A stretch of 64,000 nt of DNA from Bradyrhizobium liaoningense (lineage in GTDB: Bacteria; Pseudomonadota; Alphaproteobacteria; Rhizobiales; Xanthobacteraceae): positions 1,054,001 through 1,118,000 of the forward strand of contig NZ_JAFCJS010000001.1 in the NCBI RefSeq assembly GCF_018130825.1. Reading direction: 5' to 3'. The notes beneath the pieces were generated by a model. That model saw nothing but the letters and a program-made list of their open reading frames with translations, did not search any database and was not told where the DNA came from. The first letter of the stretch is position 1. The number at the start of each line of letters is the position of its first letter. Made by a program: the position numbers and the translations under genes. Below, one piece after another: positions 50,642 to 58,225 of the stretch.

Positions 50642-51224
50642 CAGGAGCAGCGAAGAGCTCGTGACCCGTGCACTCGTCGCCGACCCGAATTCCTATCATG
50701 CACGTCATGCCAAGGCGCGCCTCCTCGTCGCGCAAGGCTGCGCCGAGGAGGCGCTGATCGAGGCGGAGCGGAGCCTGCGGCTGAATCCCGGCTTCATTCC
50801 GAGCTATCTTGTGCTCTGCCAGGCGAACCTCATGCTTGGGTTGGCCACGAATGCCATTGAACATGCGCGAAGGGTGAAGCGGCTGAGCCCGCCTGATCCC
50901 TACCTCTACGTATTCCACACTCAGGAGGGACTGGCGCAGATCATGCTGGGCGAGGACGATCTCGCGGTCGCCTGTCTTCGTCAGGCAGTGGCGAACAATC
51001 CGGAATTCCCGGCCGCGTCGGGCTACCTCGTTGCCGCCCTTGCGCTCAATGGAAACACCATGGAAGCGCGTGAGCAATTGGCGCGTTACCTTGCGCTACC
51101 GGACACGCGCATCAATACCGTCGCAGGCTGGCGGCGCATGGCTTATTCGCAGCACCCCGCCTATTTGGCTCTTCGGGACCGAATCTACAGCGGCCTGCAA
51201 GAGGCCGGAATGCCAACCGGCTGA
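50598..51224 (+). CDS. TPR-repeat protein, probable C-terminal remnant of a cyclase-type gene
   Basis: A 208-residue protein made of TPR-like helix pairs: SSEELVTRALVADPNSYHAR, AEEALIEAERSLRLNPGFIP, ALAQIMLGEDDLAVACLRQA, EAREQLARYLALPDTRINTV, ending YSGLQEAGMPTG. This ending is like that of TolB/TPR cyclase proteins (compare EHLREAGLPD at 43688), so the gene may be the detached C-terminal part of such a protein. AAGGACG precedes the ATG at 50598, so it may still be expressed. Its first codons overlap the methyltransferase remnant on the other strand, which marks a rearrangement junction. Confidence 0.6.
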   Translation: MRVTGMQSVDRDADIRSSEELVTRALVADPNSYHARHAKARLLVAQGCAEEALIEAERSLRLNPGFIPSYLVLCQANLMLGLATNAIEHARRVKRLSPPDPYLYVFHTQEGLAQIMLGEDDLAVACLRQAVANNPEFPAASGYLVAALALNGNTMEAREQLARYLALPDTRINTVAGWRRMAYSQHPAYLALRDRIYSGLQEAGMPTG

Positions 51225-51366
51225 TCCGGCAGTTAATTCGGTGCCAAGAGCCGCCCTCTGCGAAATGCAGTTTGTTCCCTCTCGGCTCCGGGGGTATCCC
51301 CGAAACGGTATCAGCGCCGAGATCCTGATGCTAGATTTCCCGGGTCATACCGAACGGGAGGACGAT

Positions 51367-51582
51367 ATGCCTGATAGCGTCTACAAGGTCATAGAACTGG
51401 TCGGTACCAGCAGCGACTCATGGGAGAAAGCGGCCGCCAATGCGGTCGAGCAAGCTGCAAAATCTCTCCGGGATCTTCGCGTTGCAGAGGTCGTCAAGCT
51501 CGATATGCAACTGGATGACAAGGGAAAAGTTGAGGCCTATCGCGCCAAGATCAACGTATCGTTCAAGTTCGAGGGCTCCTGA
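51367..51582 (+). CDS. Dodecin family flavin-binding protein
   Basis: A 71-residue protein: VYKVIELVGTSSDSWEKAAA, EQAAKSLRDLRVAEVVKLDM, VEAYRAKINVSFKFEG. The strand-helix-strand-strand pattern, the SSDSWEKA segment with the flavin-stacking Trp, and the C-terminal YRAKINVSFKF are diagnostic of dodecins. These form hollow dodecamers that store riboflavin or FMN. GGGAGG lies upstream of the ATG. A CCTCGCCCCCGC hairpin follows ten bases after the stop. Confidence 0.93.
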   Translation: MPDSVYKVIELVGTSSDSWEKAAANAVEQAAKSLRDLRVAEVVKLDMQLDDKGKVEAYRAKINVSFKFEGS

Positions 51583-51591
51583 ACCTCAGCA

Positions 51592-51617
51592 CCTCGCCCC
51601 CGCTTGCGGGGGCGAGG
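51592..51617 (+). terminator. Hairpin after the dodecin gene
   Basis: CCTCGCCCCCGC (51592-51603) and GCGGGGGCGAGG (51606-51617), a perfect 12-bp stem with loop TT, ten bases after the dodecin stop. There is no T-run, so it may stabilise the 3' end rather than terminate. It is related to the hairpin at 37956-37987. Confidence 0.55.
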
Positions 51618-51681
51618 ATGGCTGATTGGAAAGGGCGCGTTGCGCGGCCCGCCCCACCGGGCGGTGTGATCCATCCCGAAG

Positions 51682-51706
51682 TAGGCCCTAGTCCGACTAG
51701 GGCCTA
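51682..51706. other. Perfect 11-bp inverted repeat, role unknown
   Basis: TAGGCCCTAGT (51682-51692) and ACTAGGGCCTA (51696-51706) around CCG. It lies in the 295-bp gap between dodecin and the small gene at 51878. It could be an operator or RNA stem. No other copy was seen in the window. Confidence 0.5.
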
Positions 51707-51877
51707 TGTGATGTCGTCGAATTTCGGACTCGCGCGTTGTAGCGAACGGAATGCGTCTCATTCATCCGCCCATGGTCATCGCACAGAGTGATCCTTTGGG
51801 CGGTTCAATCGCGTACCGTCCGATTCTTAAGTGCGCTACCTGGTTGGGTAGCAGAATGGTCGCAGGAGAAGCCGATC

Positions 51878-52096
51878 ATGACTGACGATCAGGTCAATCT
51901 CGTCGTTCAGCACCTTTGCGAGCAATTGCACCTGGCGCTCCGATTGAAGAACAGCGAGGCACATCCACCAAATGCCAAGGATATTGGATTTGATGCTGCC
52001 TCTGTGAGAACTGTACTGCTGACCGGGTTGCGTTCGGCGGATGTCACGATCCGCCACGAGGCAGCCGGGGCGAGCGAAGAGCCGCCGTGGTCCTGA
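51878..52096 (+). CDS. Small hypothetical protein
   Basis: A 72-residue soluble protein starting TDDQVNLVVQHLCEQLHLAL and ending GASEEPPWS. It is helical and acidic, without signal or membrane segment. AGGAGA lies nine bases before the ATG, which supports translation. The first half looks like one long amphipathic helix. No family recognised; convergent with the GrlR-like gene. Confidence 0.55.
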   Translation: MTDDQVNLVVQHLCEQLHLALRLKNSEAHPPNAKDIGFDAASVRTVLLTGLRSADVTIRHEAAGASEEPPWS

Positions 52097-52159
52097 ACGC
52101 AAAACGCGGGGCCTGCTTCACGTCGGGAAGCGGACATCCGACGTATATGAGTACATGTC

Positions 52160-52864
52160 CTACGCCCGCCGCATCAGCTTGAGCGAAGCCGCAAGGCGCA
52201 GGCTGCGCTTGCCGGCGAGCGCGATGCCTTCGAGCTCGCCGCTGTCTTCCGTACAGGTCCCGGAGAAACCGATCCCGACCTCATAGCCGCCGAACACGGG
52301 GTTCTCGCCCTTCGCCGGCGTGTGCTCCTGGTTCAGCATCTCGCCCTTCCAGCGGCCGTCCGCCGAGGAATAGGAGCCGAGATAGTAGAAGAACGCATCG
52401 CCGCCGAGGATGCGGCCGTCGATCAGCAGCATCACGCCGGAGAGCCCGGCCTCGACCCCGTCGAGCGCGCGCAGGCTCATCCCATAGAGCCCGTTGGCGA
52501 TGCCGCCCGGCCCGATCGCGCCGCGCGGCGGCAGCGCCCCGTCGTCGAGCCGCGTCATGTTGGCCCAGAAATGAGCGCCCGGCATCGTGTTCGCACCGCC
52601 CTGAAGACGTATCTCGTTGCCGTACAACCGGCCGCGCGCCCCGATCGAGGCGACGTCGGCCCCCATCAGCGGCTTATAGGTGGGATCGAGGTTATGCCGC
52701 TCGGTGATCACTTCGGCGCTGATCTCGCCGTCACGCTCCACATAGGTGCCAAGATGCGCAAAGCCCGAATTGCCGCCCAGCATCTTGCCGTCATGCAGGC
52801 ACATGATGCTGCGGCCGAACGCATCGTTGACGCCGTATTCAACCTTGTAGAGTCCGTCCAGCAA
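52160..52864 (-). CDS. GrlR-like protein with two tandem domains (copy 1)
   Basis: A 234-residue soluble protein formed by two similar halves, each a small beta-barrel of the GrlR type. Half one: GLYKVEYGVNDAFGRSIMCL, DGKMLGGNSGFAHLGTY, AEVITERHN. Half two: GLYGMSLRALDGVEAGLSGV, DGRILGGDAFFYYLGSY, GRWKGEMLNQEHTPAKG. GrlR is a negative regulator of the LEE type III secretion genes in enteric pathogens, but no secretion genes are nearby. Start TTG at 52864 fits the first strand; no ATG is close. A close paralog lies at 55439-56140 on the same strand. Confidence 0.75.
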   Translation of the reverse strand: MLDGLYKVEYGVNDAFGRSIMCLHDGKMLGGNSGFAHLGTYVERDGEISAEVITERHNLDPTYKPLMGADVASIGARGRLYGNEIRLQGGANTMPGAHFWANMTRLDDGALPPRGAIGPGGIANGLYGMSLRALDGVEAGLSGVMLLIDGRILGGDAFFYYLGSYSSADGRWKGEMLNQEHTPAKGENPVFGGYEVGIGFSGTCTEDSGELEGIALAGKRSLRLAASLKLMRRA

Positions 52865-53119
52865 TGCAATTCGCCCGCAAAATCAAAAGGAATCGCGGGT
52901 TACCTAGCATTGCTGCCGCCCCGGTTCCACCCGGCTTTTCCGCGCAGGCCCCTTAGAGACCTCGCTCTGCCATGTTGCCATTATGCCCCTGTTTTGCCCG
53001 ACGGGTCAAACAGATTTCGTAAAATCAGCAGAACGGGATTTCGGCGTGATTTCAGTGCCCCGGCTACTGTGCATGGGGTTGTTTTTCGACTTTTTGTTTT
53101 GGCGGGCCTTCCCGGCGCC

Positions 53120-53269
53120 TCAGTGACGCTTGAAGTACTGCACCTCGCGCTCGTGCTTCTCGGCCGCCGCACGGCTCCTGAACGTGCCGAGGTTGCGGCG
53201 CTTGCCGGTCTTCGGATTTACCTTGCGTGAATAGAGGCGATATTCGCCGGATGCCAGCTTGCGGATCAT
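53120..53269 (-). CDS. Very small basic conserved protein
   Basis: A 49-residue Lys/Arg-rich protein: IRKLASGEYRLYSRKVNPKT, then RRNLGTFRSRAAAEKHEREVQYFKRH. The strand-helix pattern with YRLYSRKVNPKTGKRRNLGTF resembles a small nucleic-acid-binding or integrase-arm-like beta sheet followed by a helix. GGGAGG lies upstream of the ATG. Codon use matches the genome and the ending EVQYFKRH is well ordered, so I believe it is real. Function unknown; RNA or DNA binding is a guess from charge. Confidence 0.65.
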   Translation of the reverse strand: MIRKLASGEYRLYSRKVNPKTGKRRNLGTFRSRAAAEKHEREVQYFKRH

Positions 53270-53371
53270 GATCGGGCCTCCCGCTTGTCGGGGTTCAACG
53301 ACCGGTGCTGGAGCTGGTTCCTGCTTGAGAGGCCTTTCGAACCCGCCGGAGCAAGCGCGCGACCAAGGGGC

Positions 53372-53830
53372 ATGAACCAGACAGAGCCATCACCCGAAGA
53401 GCAGATCGCCGAATTCGTCACAAGCGCGGCGAAGCAGCCGCTGCTCGATGCCGCCTTCGAACTCTGGCGCTGGCGCTACCGATTGAATTCGATCGAAGGG
53501 CGTCCGACCGCCGAAGAGGTTCGCATCAATCGCACCCTCACCCCGCAGCAGATGACCGCGAAATATCGCTACGACCGCGACCATGCCCATGAGGGGCCGA
53601 TGTTCGGCTACGTGAAGCGCGCCCATCCGCGTGCCGACGATGAAGCGATCCGGCAGGCCATCATCACCGCCGTCAAGTTCGAGGGCGCGACTGAAGCGCA
53701 CTTCAAATGGGACGGCGATTTCTGGGCCTGCATCGTGCGCGCCGTGGCGCAGGCCGCCGCCGAGTATCCCGATTTTCTCGAGACGACCTATCGCGACGCT
53801 CGCAACAATCTCGCCTACTACATGAAGTGA
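53372..53830 (+). CDS. Hypothetical cytoplasmic protein
   Basis: A 152-residue protein with no signal peptide. Notable segments are PLLDAAFELWRWRYRLNSIE, RYDRDHAHEGPMFGYVKRAH, HFKWDGDFWACIVRAVAQAA and TYRDARNNLAYYMK at the end. It is mostly helical and rich in aromatic and charged residues. I do not recognise a family. It begins 102 bp from the divergent small basic gene and converges with the Sel1 gene. Confidence 0.6.
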   Translation: MNQTEPSPEEQIAEFVTSAAKQPLLDAAFELWRWRYRLNSIEGRPTAEEVRINRTLTPQQMTAKYRYDRDHAHEGPMFGYVKRAHPRADDEAIRQAIITAVKFEGATEAHFKWDGDFWACIVRAVAQAAAEYPDFLETTYRDARNNLAYYMK

Positions 53831-53882
53831 GCTGCGTGCCACGTTGTCGGGCATTCTCACCTCTCCCTTCGGGAGATGTGAG

Positions 53883-54704
53883 TCAGAAGCACAGCGTGGT
53901 GACGAGCTTGCCCTGCTTGTCCTTGATCGCATACGGGCAGCGAATGCGCTCCAGCGCCTTCTTGGCGTCCTCATCGCCGAGCGCTGCCGCGCGCTCGTAA
54001 TAGGCCTTTGCGGCGTCCTTGTCCTTGGGCCCGCCGCGGCCTTCCTGGGCGAAGGCACCCATCCGCTCGAGCGCGCCGGGATGATTTTGCGCCGCCGCCT
54101 TCTCGAACAGCGCGCGCGCCGCGACGTCGTCCTTTGCGCCGCCATCGCCTTCAGACAGCATCAGGCCGAGCTGGTACTGCGCCTCCGCATTGGTCTCGGC
54201 GGCCTTGCCCAGCAGCGCGCGGGCCTGCGCGGGATCGGCCGGCGCGGCGCCACCTGCGCTGCCGATCGCGGCGAGGTTGCTGACGCCGCGGGGATTGCCG
54301 GCCTGCGCTGCCTTCTCGAACAACTTTCGCGCTTGTGCCTCGTCTTTGGCGACGCCTGCGCCGGTGCCGTAGAGCACGCCAAGCTCGACCATCGCCGCGC
54401 TCGATCCCTTGTCGGCCGCCCTGCGCCAGGCCGCGATCGCCTCCGCCGTCTGCCGATTGGCTGCATAGGCGCGTCCCAGCGCGAACATCGCGCGGCGCGA
54501 TGATGGCGCGGCCTGCTTGCAGAACTTGATCGCGGTCGCGACGTCGGACGCAGCGATCTCCGCAACGCCCTTCACGTCGGCCGGCTTGTCGGGATCGCTG
54601 GGATCGGCCGCAACGCGGTCGCACAGGACGAGATCGGCCGATTGCGCATGCGCCGCGAGAGACGCGGCGAGCGCGAAGATGATGGCAAGCAGATGAGTTC
54701 GCAT
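53883..54704 (-). CDS. Exported Sel1-repeat protein
   Basis: A 273-residue periplasmic protein with a signal peptide (THLLAIIFALAASLAAHAQS) and about five Sel1-like repeats: RRAMFALGRAYAANRQTAEA, AMVELGVLYGTGAGVAKDEA, AQYQLGLMLSEGDGGAKDDV, ALERMGAFAQEGRGGPKDKD and a capping repeat. The C-terminus has RCPYAIKDKQGKLVTTLCF with two Cys that could pair. Sel1 solenoids mediate protein contacts. A longer TTG start at 54740 would overlap the ModA-like stop, but the ATG at 54704 places the signal peptide first. Confidence 0.82.
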   Translation of the reverse strand: MRTHLLAIIFALAASLAAHAQSADLVLCDRVAADPSDPDKPADVKGVAEIAASDVATAIKFCKQAAPSSRRAMFALGRAYAANRQTAEAIAAWRRAADKGSSAAMVELGVLYGTGAGVAKDEAQARKLFEKAAQAGNPRGVSNLAAIGSAGGAAPADPAQARALLGKAAETNAEAQYQLGLMLSEGDGGAKDDVAARALFEKAAAQNHPGALERMGAFAQEGRGGPKDKDAAKAYYERAAALGDEDAKKALERIRCPYAIKDKQGKLVTTLCF

Positions 54705-54736
54705 GGACGACACGTTGCGTCCCCGCCCCGGCAAAT

Positions 54737-55420
54737 TCAAGGCTCGAGACCGGATTGGCGGAGGACAGGTACGACCTCCGGCGAGGCCAGGTAGCGGAGC
54801 AGCCGATCGGCCGCGACGGCATTGTTCGCGCGCGCCATGCAGCCGGCGGAAAAGACGGCCGGTGTCTGCAAATCATGCGGGATCGGGCCGACCACCTCGA
54901 TGCCGCCGACCTGCTTCAGCTCGCTGATCTGCTGCACGGCAAGATCGGCCTCGCCGCTGACGAGCCGCTCCGCCGTAAAACCCTGCTCGACGATGGTTGC
55001 CCTGGCGTTGATCTCGGCCGCGATGCCCATCCGCACGATCAGCTGGGCGAAGTACACGCCGCTCGCGCCCAGCCGCGAATAGGCAACGGACCGCGCCGCG
55101 AGCAGCGTCTGGCGCAGACCGGCTTCGGTGCCGATATCAGGATGCGGCTGCCCTGCCCGCACGGCAATGCCGACATAGGAGCGCGCCAGATCGGCCGCGC
55201 TTTCCGCAACCACGCGGCCCTCGCCGATCATCTCGTCGAGCCCCTCGCGCGTGAGGATCACGAGATCGGCGGGCTCGCCGCCGCGCAGTCGCTTGAGCAG
55301 GGCCAGGGTCGGCGCAAAGTCCGCATCGACATGAATGCCGCTGGCGGTCTCGAAGGCAGAGGACAGGCTGCGCATCGCGCCCGCCAGGCCGAGCGTCGAG
55401 AGCATGCGAACGTTTTCCAT
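54737..55420 (-). CDS. ModA-like solute-binding domain protein without signal peptide
   Basis: A 227-residue protein of the periplasmic binding protein type II fold similar to molybdate-binding ModA: LAGAMRSLSSAFETASGIHV at the N-terminus, RRLRGGEPADLVILTREGL-like segment, and YSRLGASGVYFAQLIVRMGI. No signal peptide precedes these (it opens ENVRMLSTLG), so it is probably cytoplasmic. It could be a binding domain recruited as a sensor. AGGAATTG lies upstream of ATG 55420. It starts 19 bp after the GrlR-like gene ending at 55439, so they form a likely operon. Confidence 0.78.
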   Translation of the reverse strand: MENVRMLSTLGLAGAMRSLSSAFETASGIHVDADFAPTLALLKRLRGGEPADLVILTREGLDEMIGEGRVVAESAADLARSYVGIAVRAGQPHPDIGTEAGLRQTLLAARSVAYSRLGASGVYFAQLIVRMGIAAEINARATIVEQGFTAERLVSGEADLAVQQISELKQVGGIEVVGPIPHDLQTPAVFSAGCMARANNAVAADRLLRYLASPEVVPVLRQSGLEP

Positions 55421-55438
55421 GTGCAATTCCTGTAGCGT

Positions 55439-56140
55439 TCAGGCGCGGTGCATCAGCTTGAGCGCGGCCGTCAGGCGAAGGCTGCGCTTGCCGGCAAGCG
55501 CCGTCGCCTCCAGCAGAGCCTGCTCGCCATCATATGAGCCGGAAAAGCCGATGCCGACCTCATGGCCGCCGAAGATCGGATCGTCCTTGGCCGGCGTGTG
55601 CTCCTGGTTGAGGATCTGGCCCTTCCAGCGGCCTTTCGCGGCGGTGTAGCTGCCGAGATAGTAGAACGCCGCATCGCCGCCGAGGATGCGGCCCTGGTTG
55701 AGCAGGATCACGCCGGTGAGGCCGCCGTCGATGCCATCGAGCATGCGCAGATGCACCGAGTAGAGACCATCGGCGATACCGCCTTCGCCGAGGCCGCCCG
55801 CGATCGGCACCTCGTCCTCGGTGATCGGCGTCATCACCGACTGGAACGGCACGCCCGGCAGCTCTTTCAGCTCACCCTTGAAGCGATAGAGATCGCCATC
55901 GGCCCAGCCCTTCGCCAGCAGGGTCGCATCATCGGTGCCGGCCATGGCGCGGTAGTTCGGGTCGGGGTTGTGGCGAACCGTCTTGATCACGACGTCGACG
56001 CCCGCGTCGGTCTTCTCGTAGGTGCCGATATGGGCGAAGGCCGAATTGCCGCCGAGCATCTTGCCGTTGCCGGCATGCATGACGCTCCGGCCGACGGCGT
56101 CGCCGAGCTGAAACCGCACCTTGTAGAAACCCTCAAACAC
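55439..56140 (-). CDS. GrlR-like protein with two tandem domains (copy 2)
   Basis: A 233-residue paralog of the protein at 52160-52864. Half one: FYKVRFQLGDAVGRSVMHAG, GKMLGGNSAFAHIGTY, IKTVRHNPDPNYRAM. Half two: GLYSVHLRMLDGIDGGLTGV, GRILGGDAAFYYLGSY, GRWKGQILNQEHTPAKD, EVGIGFSGSYDGEQALLEAT. The two copies share long segments, for example LNQEHTPAK and GGxEVGIGFSG, and the same end (LKLMxRA). GTG at 56140 is the best start. It is followed by the ModA-like gene. The regulatory role is only by family analogy. Confidence 0.75.
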   Translation of the reverse strand: MFEGFYKVRFQLGDAVGRSVMHAGNGKMLGGNSAFAHIGTYEKTDAGVDVVIKTVRHNPDPNYRAMAGTDDATLLAKGWADGDLYRFKGELKELPGVPFQSVMTPITEDEVPIAGGLGEGGIADGLYSVHLRMLDGIDGGLTGVILLNQGRILGGDAAFYYLGSYTAAKGRWKGQILNQEHTPAKDDPIFGGHEVGIGFSGSYDGEQALLEATALAGKRSLRLTAALKLMHRA

Positions 56141-56261
56141 CAGCCGTGTCCCCGGCCCCAGCGCGCATCCAGGGGTACTGTATCCCGCTTTCGACGGCGG
56201 CGGACAAGTTTCGCGTGGCACAGCCCCGCACGTCACGGGATTGCTGTCATCAGAATGCAAA

Positions 56262-56293
56262 AATCCGCCGGAGCCTTGCAGCTCCGGCGGATT
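56262..56293 (-). terminator. glnII: Intrinsic terminator of glnII
   Basis: AATCCGCCGGAGC (56262-56274) pairs with GCTCCGGCGGATT (56281-56293), a perfect 13-bp stem. Read on the minus strand it is followed by TTTTGCATT, 45 bp after the glnII stop, a clear Rho-independent terminator. Confidence 0.85.
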
Positions 56294-56337
56294 GAGCGCC
56301 AACCCGGGCCAGCCCCCCAAGCCCGGGCCGGGAGATC

Positions 56338-57372
56338 TTAGGCCGCGGCCTTCTTGTCGGTCGGCACGGACGAGATCGTCTTCAGGATCTGCGAAGCGAT
56401 CTGGTAGGGGTCGCCTTGCGAGTTCGGACGGCGGTCTTCCAGATAGCCCTTGTAGCCGTTGTTGACGAAGGAGTGCGGAACGCGGATCGAAGCGCCGCGA
56501 TCGGCAACGCCGTAGCTGAACTTGTTCCACGGCGCGGTCTCGTGCTTGCCGGTCAGACGCTTGTCGTTGTCCGGGCCGTAGACGGCGATGTGGTCCATCA
56601 GGTTCTTGTCGAAGGCAGCCATGAGCGCCTCGAAGTACTCCTTGCCGCCGACCGTACGCATGTACTCGGTGGAGAAGTTGGCGTGCATGCCCGAGCCGTT
56701 CCAGTCGGTGTCGCCGAGCGGCTTGCAGTGGAATTCGATGTCGATGCCGTACTTCTCGGTGAGGCGCAGCATCAGGTAGCGGGCCATCCACATTTCGTCA
56801 GCGGCCTTCTTGGAGCCCTTGCCGAAGATCTGGAATTCCCACTGGCCCTTCGCGACTTCCGCGTTGATGCCTTCATGGTTGATGCCGGCAGCGAGGCAGA
56901 GGTCGAGATGCTCTTCGACGATCTTGCGGGCGACGTCGCCGACGTTCGAGTAGCCGACGCCGGTGTAGTACGGGCCCTGCGGAGCCGGATAGCCGGCCTC
57001 GGGGAAGCCGAGCGGGCGGCCGTTCTTGTAGAAGAAGTATTCCTGCTCGAAGCCGAACCAGGCGCCGGCGTCGTCGAGGATGGTGGCGCGCTTGTTGGAG
57101 GCGTGCGGGGTCTTGCCATCGGGCATCATGACTTCGCACATCACGAGCACGCCGTTGGTGCGCGCGCCGTCCGGGAAGACGGCGACCGGCTTCAGCACGC
57201 AATCGGAGCTGTGGCCTTCGGCCTGCTGGGTGGAGGAGCCATCGAAGCCCCAGAGCGGAAGCTGCTCGAGCGTCGGGAACGACGCGAATTCCTTGATCTG
57301 AGTTTTGCCGCGCAAGTTCGGAGTCGGCGTATATCCGTCGAGCCAAATGTACTCGAGCTTATACTTGGTCAT
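56338..57372 (-). CDS. glnII: Glutamine synthetase II (eukaryote-like)
   Basis: A 344-residue type II glutamine synthetase, which makes glutamine from glutamate, ammonia and ATP as an octamer or decamer in the cytoplasm. Diagnostic segments: YKLEYIWLDGYTPTPNLRGK, LPLWGFDGSSTQQAEGHSSD, FGFEQEYFFYKNGRP (metal glutamates), AGINHEGINAEVAKGQWEFQ, NGSGMHANFSTEYMR, TGKHETAPWNKFSYGVADRG and VPHSFVNNGYKGYLEDRRPN. Rhizobia carry this enzyme beside the bacterial GlnA. It has a sigma-54 promoter at 57461-57475, so it should be induced by NtrC under nitrogen limitation, and a strong terminator. The ATG fits the family start; GAGAGGCTC lies close upstream. Confidence 0.97.
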   Translation of the reverse strand: MTKYKLEYIWLDGYTPTPNLRGKTQIKEFASFPTLEQLPLWGFDGSSTQQAEGHSSDCVLKPVAVFPDGARTNGVLVMCEVMMPDGKTPHASNKRATILDDAGAWFGFEQEYFFYKNGRPLGFPEAGYPAPQGPYYTGVGYSNVGDVARKIVEEHLDLCLAAGINHEGINAEVAKGQWEFQIFGKGSKKAADEMWMARYLMLRLTEKYGIDIEFHCKPLGDTDWNGSGMHANFSTEYMRTVGGKEYFEALMAAFDKNLMDHIAVYGPDNDKRLTGKHETAPWNKFSYGVADRGASIRVPHSFVNNGYKGYLEDRRPNSQGDPYQIASQILKTISSVPTDKKAAA

Positions 57373-57460
57373 TGAGCCTCTCTGTAGATGATGCGAAAGG
57401 TTGGGGGCCCTGGGGCCCCCGCACGTTTGTACCCGGCCATCATCGGCCGGCGCTTTACAA

Positions 57461-57475
57461 GCATTTAACGTGCCA
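57461..57475 (-). promoter_or_regulatory. glnII: Sigma-54 promoter of glnII
   Basis: On the minus strand the sequence reads TGGCACGTTAAATGC. It matches the -24 box TGGCACG and a -12 box with GC, and the GG and GC doublets are separated by ten bases as required. It lies 89-103 bp upstream of the glnII ATG, giving a leader of about 75 bases. Known rhizobial glnII genes are NtrC/sigma-54 dependent, in agreement. Confidence 0.85.
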
Positions 57476-57910
57476 AAAGGCCGCAGTACCGGGGGTGTTC
57501 CACGGCAGCCGGCCCCTCCCCGACACCGGCAAACCATCCACAGCGGCCTGCGTCATAGCCGCGCACCTTCGCGTGAAGATGCACCGCAAAAATCCCGCGA
57601 AAAACGCCTGATTCTGGAGCAGCAACCAGGGTGCCCGAACTTGCCGATGAAACGCGCATCAACGTCGAGTAATTTTCGCAAAGCATTCCGCCCCTGCCTA
57701 GCAACCTTTGGAATGGCCTAGGCGTTAGTCATCTGCACGGTGCCTTGGGGGATGCAGACGGCTGCCTGCCTACAAAATAGGCCGCAACTGATCTCCTTTT
57801 CAGCACTTTCCAATTCGGGATGCGCGGCCGATATGGGGATTCCAGTAACCACAATCGAACGAGTCGGGCGCACCATGGAGGCCAAGGCGCTTCGACCAAG
57901 GAGAATCGCA
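57476..57910. promoter_or_regulatory. Upstream activating region between glnII and the DUF2735 gene
   Basis: About 435 bp without a supported gene. NtrC enhancers would be expected here. Half-site-like sequences are ATGCACCGCAAAAAT (57579-57593) and CTGCACGGTGCC (57733-57744, containing GCAC-G-GTGC). Neither is a full TGCACC-N5-GGTGCA match, so these are suggestions only. The DUF2735 promoter must also be in this span. Confidence 0.45.
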
Positions 57911-58114
57911 ATGATGAACAATGGTCTGAGTCACGGATCTGCAAAGATCTACCAATTCCCTGTCGGGGGCCGCGCGGCTCTCGCCGGACGCCGCTATGGC
58001 GAGACCCGCTTCCCCGCCGATCAGGCTTCGCTTCCCGCGAACGTCTCGATCTGCAGCGACAGCTGGTACCACCAGGACGCGGTCGACGAAGCCAAGCCCA
58101 AATGGGAACGCTAA
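57911..58114 (+). CDS. DUF2735 family small protein
   Basis: A 67-residue protein: NNGLSHGSAKIYQFPVGGRA, ALAGRRYGETRF and a C-terminal CSDSWYHQDAVDEAKPKWER. The SAKIxQFP segment and the SWYHxxAxxxA end are typical of DUF2735, a small rhizobial family that often neighbours glnII. That suggests a link to nitrogen control, but no function is known. AAGGAG precedes the ATG-ATG start by eight bases. A strong terminator follows. Confidence 0.85.
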   Translation: MMNNGLSHGSAKIYQFPVGGRAALAGRRYGETRFPADQASLPANVSICSDSWYHQDAVDEAKPKWER

Positions 58115-58169
58115 TGCCAGCTGCTGGTTTGAAAGCGCCGGGCTCTCGCAAGCAGCCGGTAGCAGTTTA

Positions 58170-58205
58170 AAAAAGGGTCGAAACAACGGTGTTTCGGCCC
58201 TTTTT
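58170..58205 (+). terminator. Intrinsic terminator of the DUF2735 gene
   Basis: AAAAAGGG-T-CGAAACA (58170-58185 region) pairs with TGTTTCG-G-CCCTTTTT (to 58205). It is a long stem ending in a five-T run, followed by TTGATTC. It works as a terminator in the plus direction and, with its A-run, possibly also for the convergent MliC gene. Confidence 0.88.
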
Positions 58206-58225
58206 GATTCGTGTTGGCCCCCCAG

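Noticed and set aside
52160..56140. Type III secretion island
   Set aside because: GrlR-like proteins are the only link. No secretion apparatus, chaperone or effector genes were found in the window.
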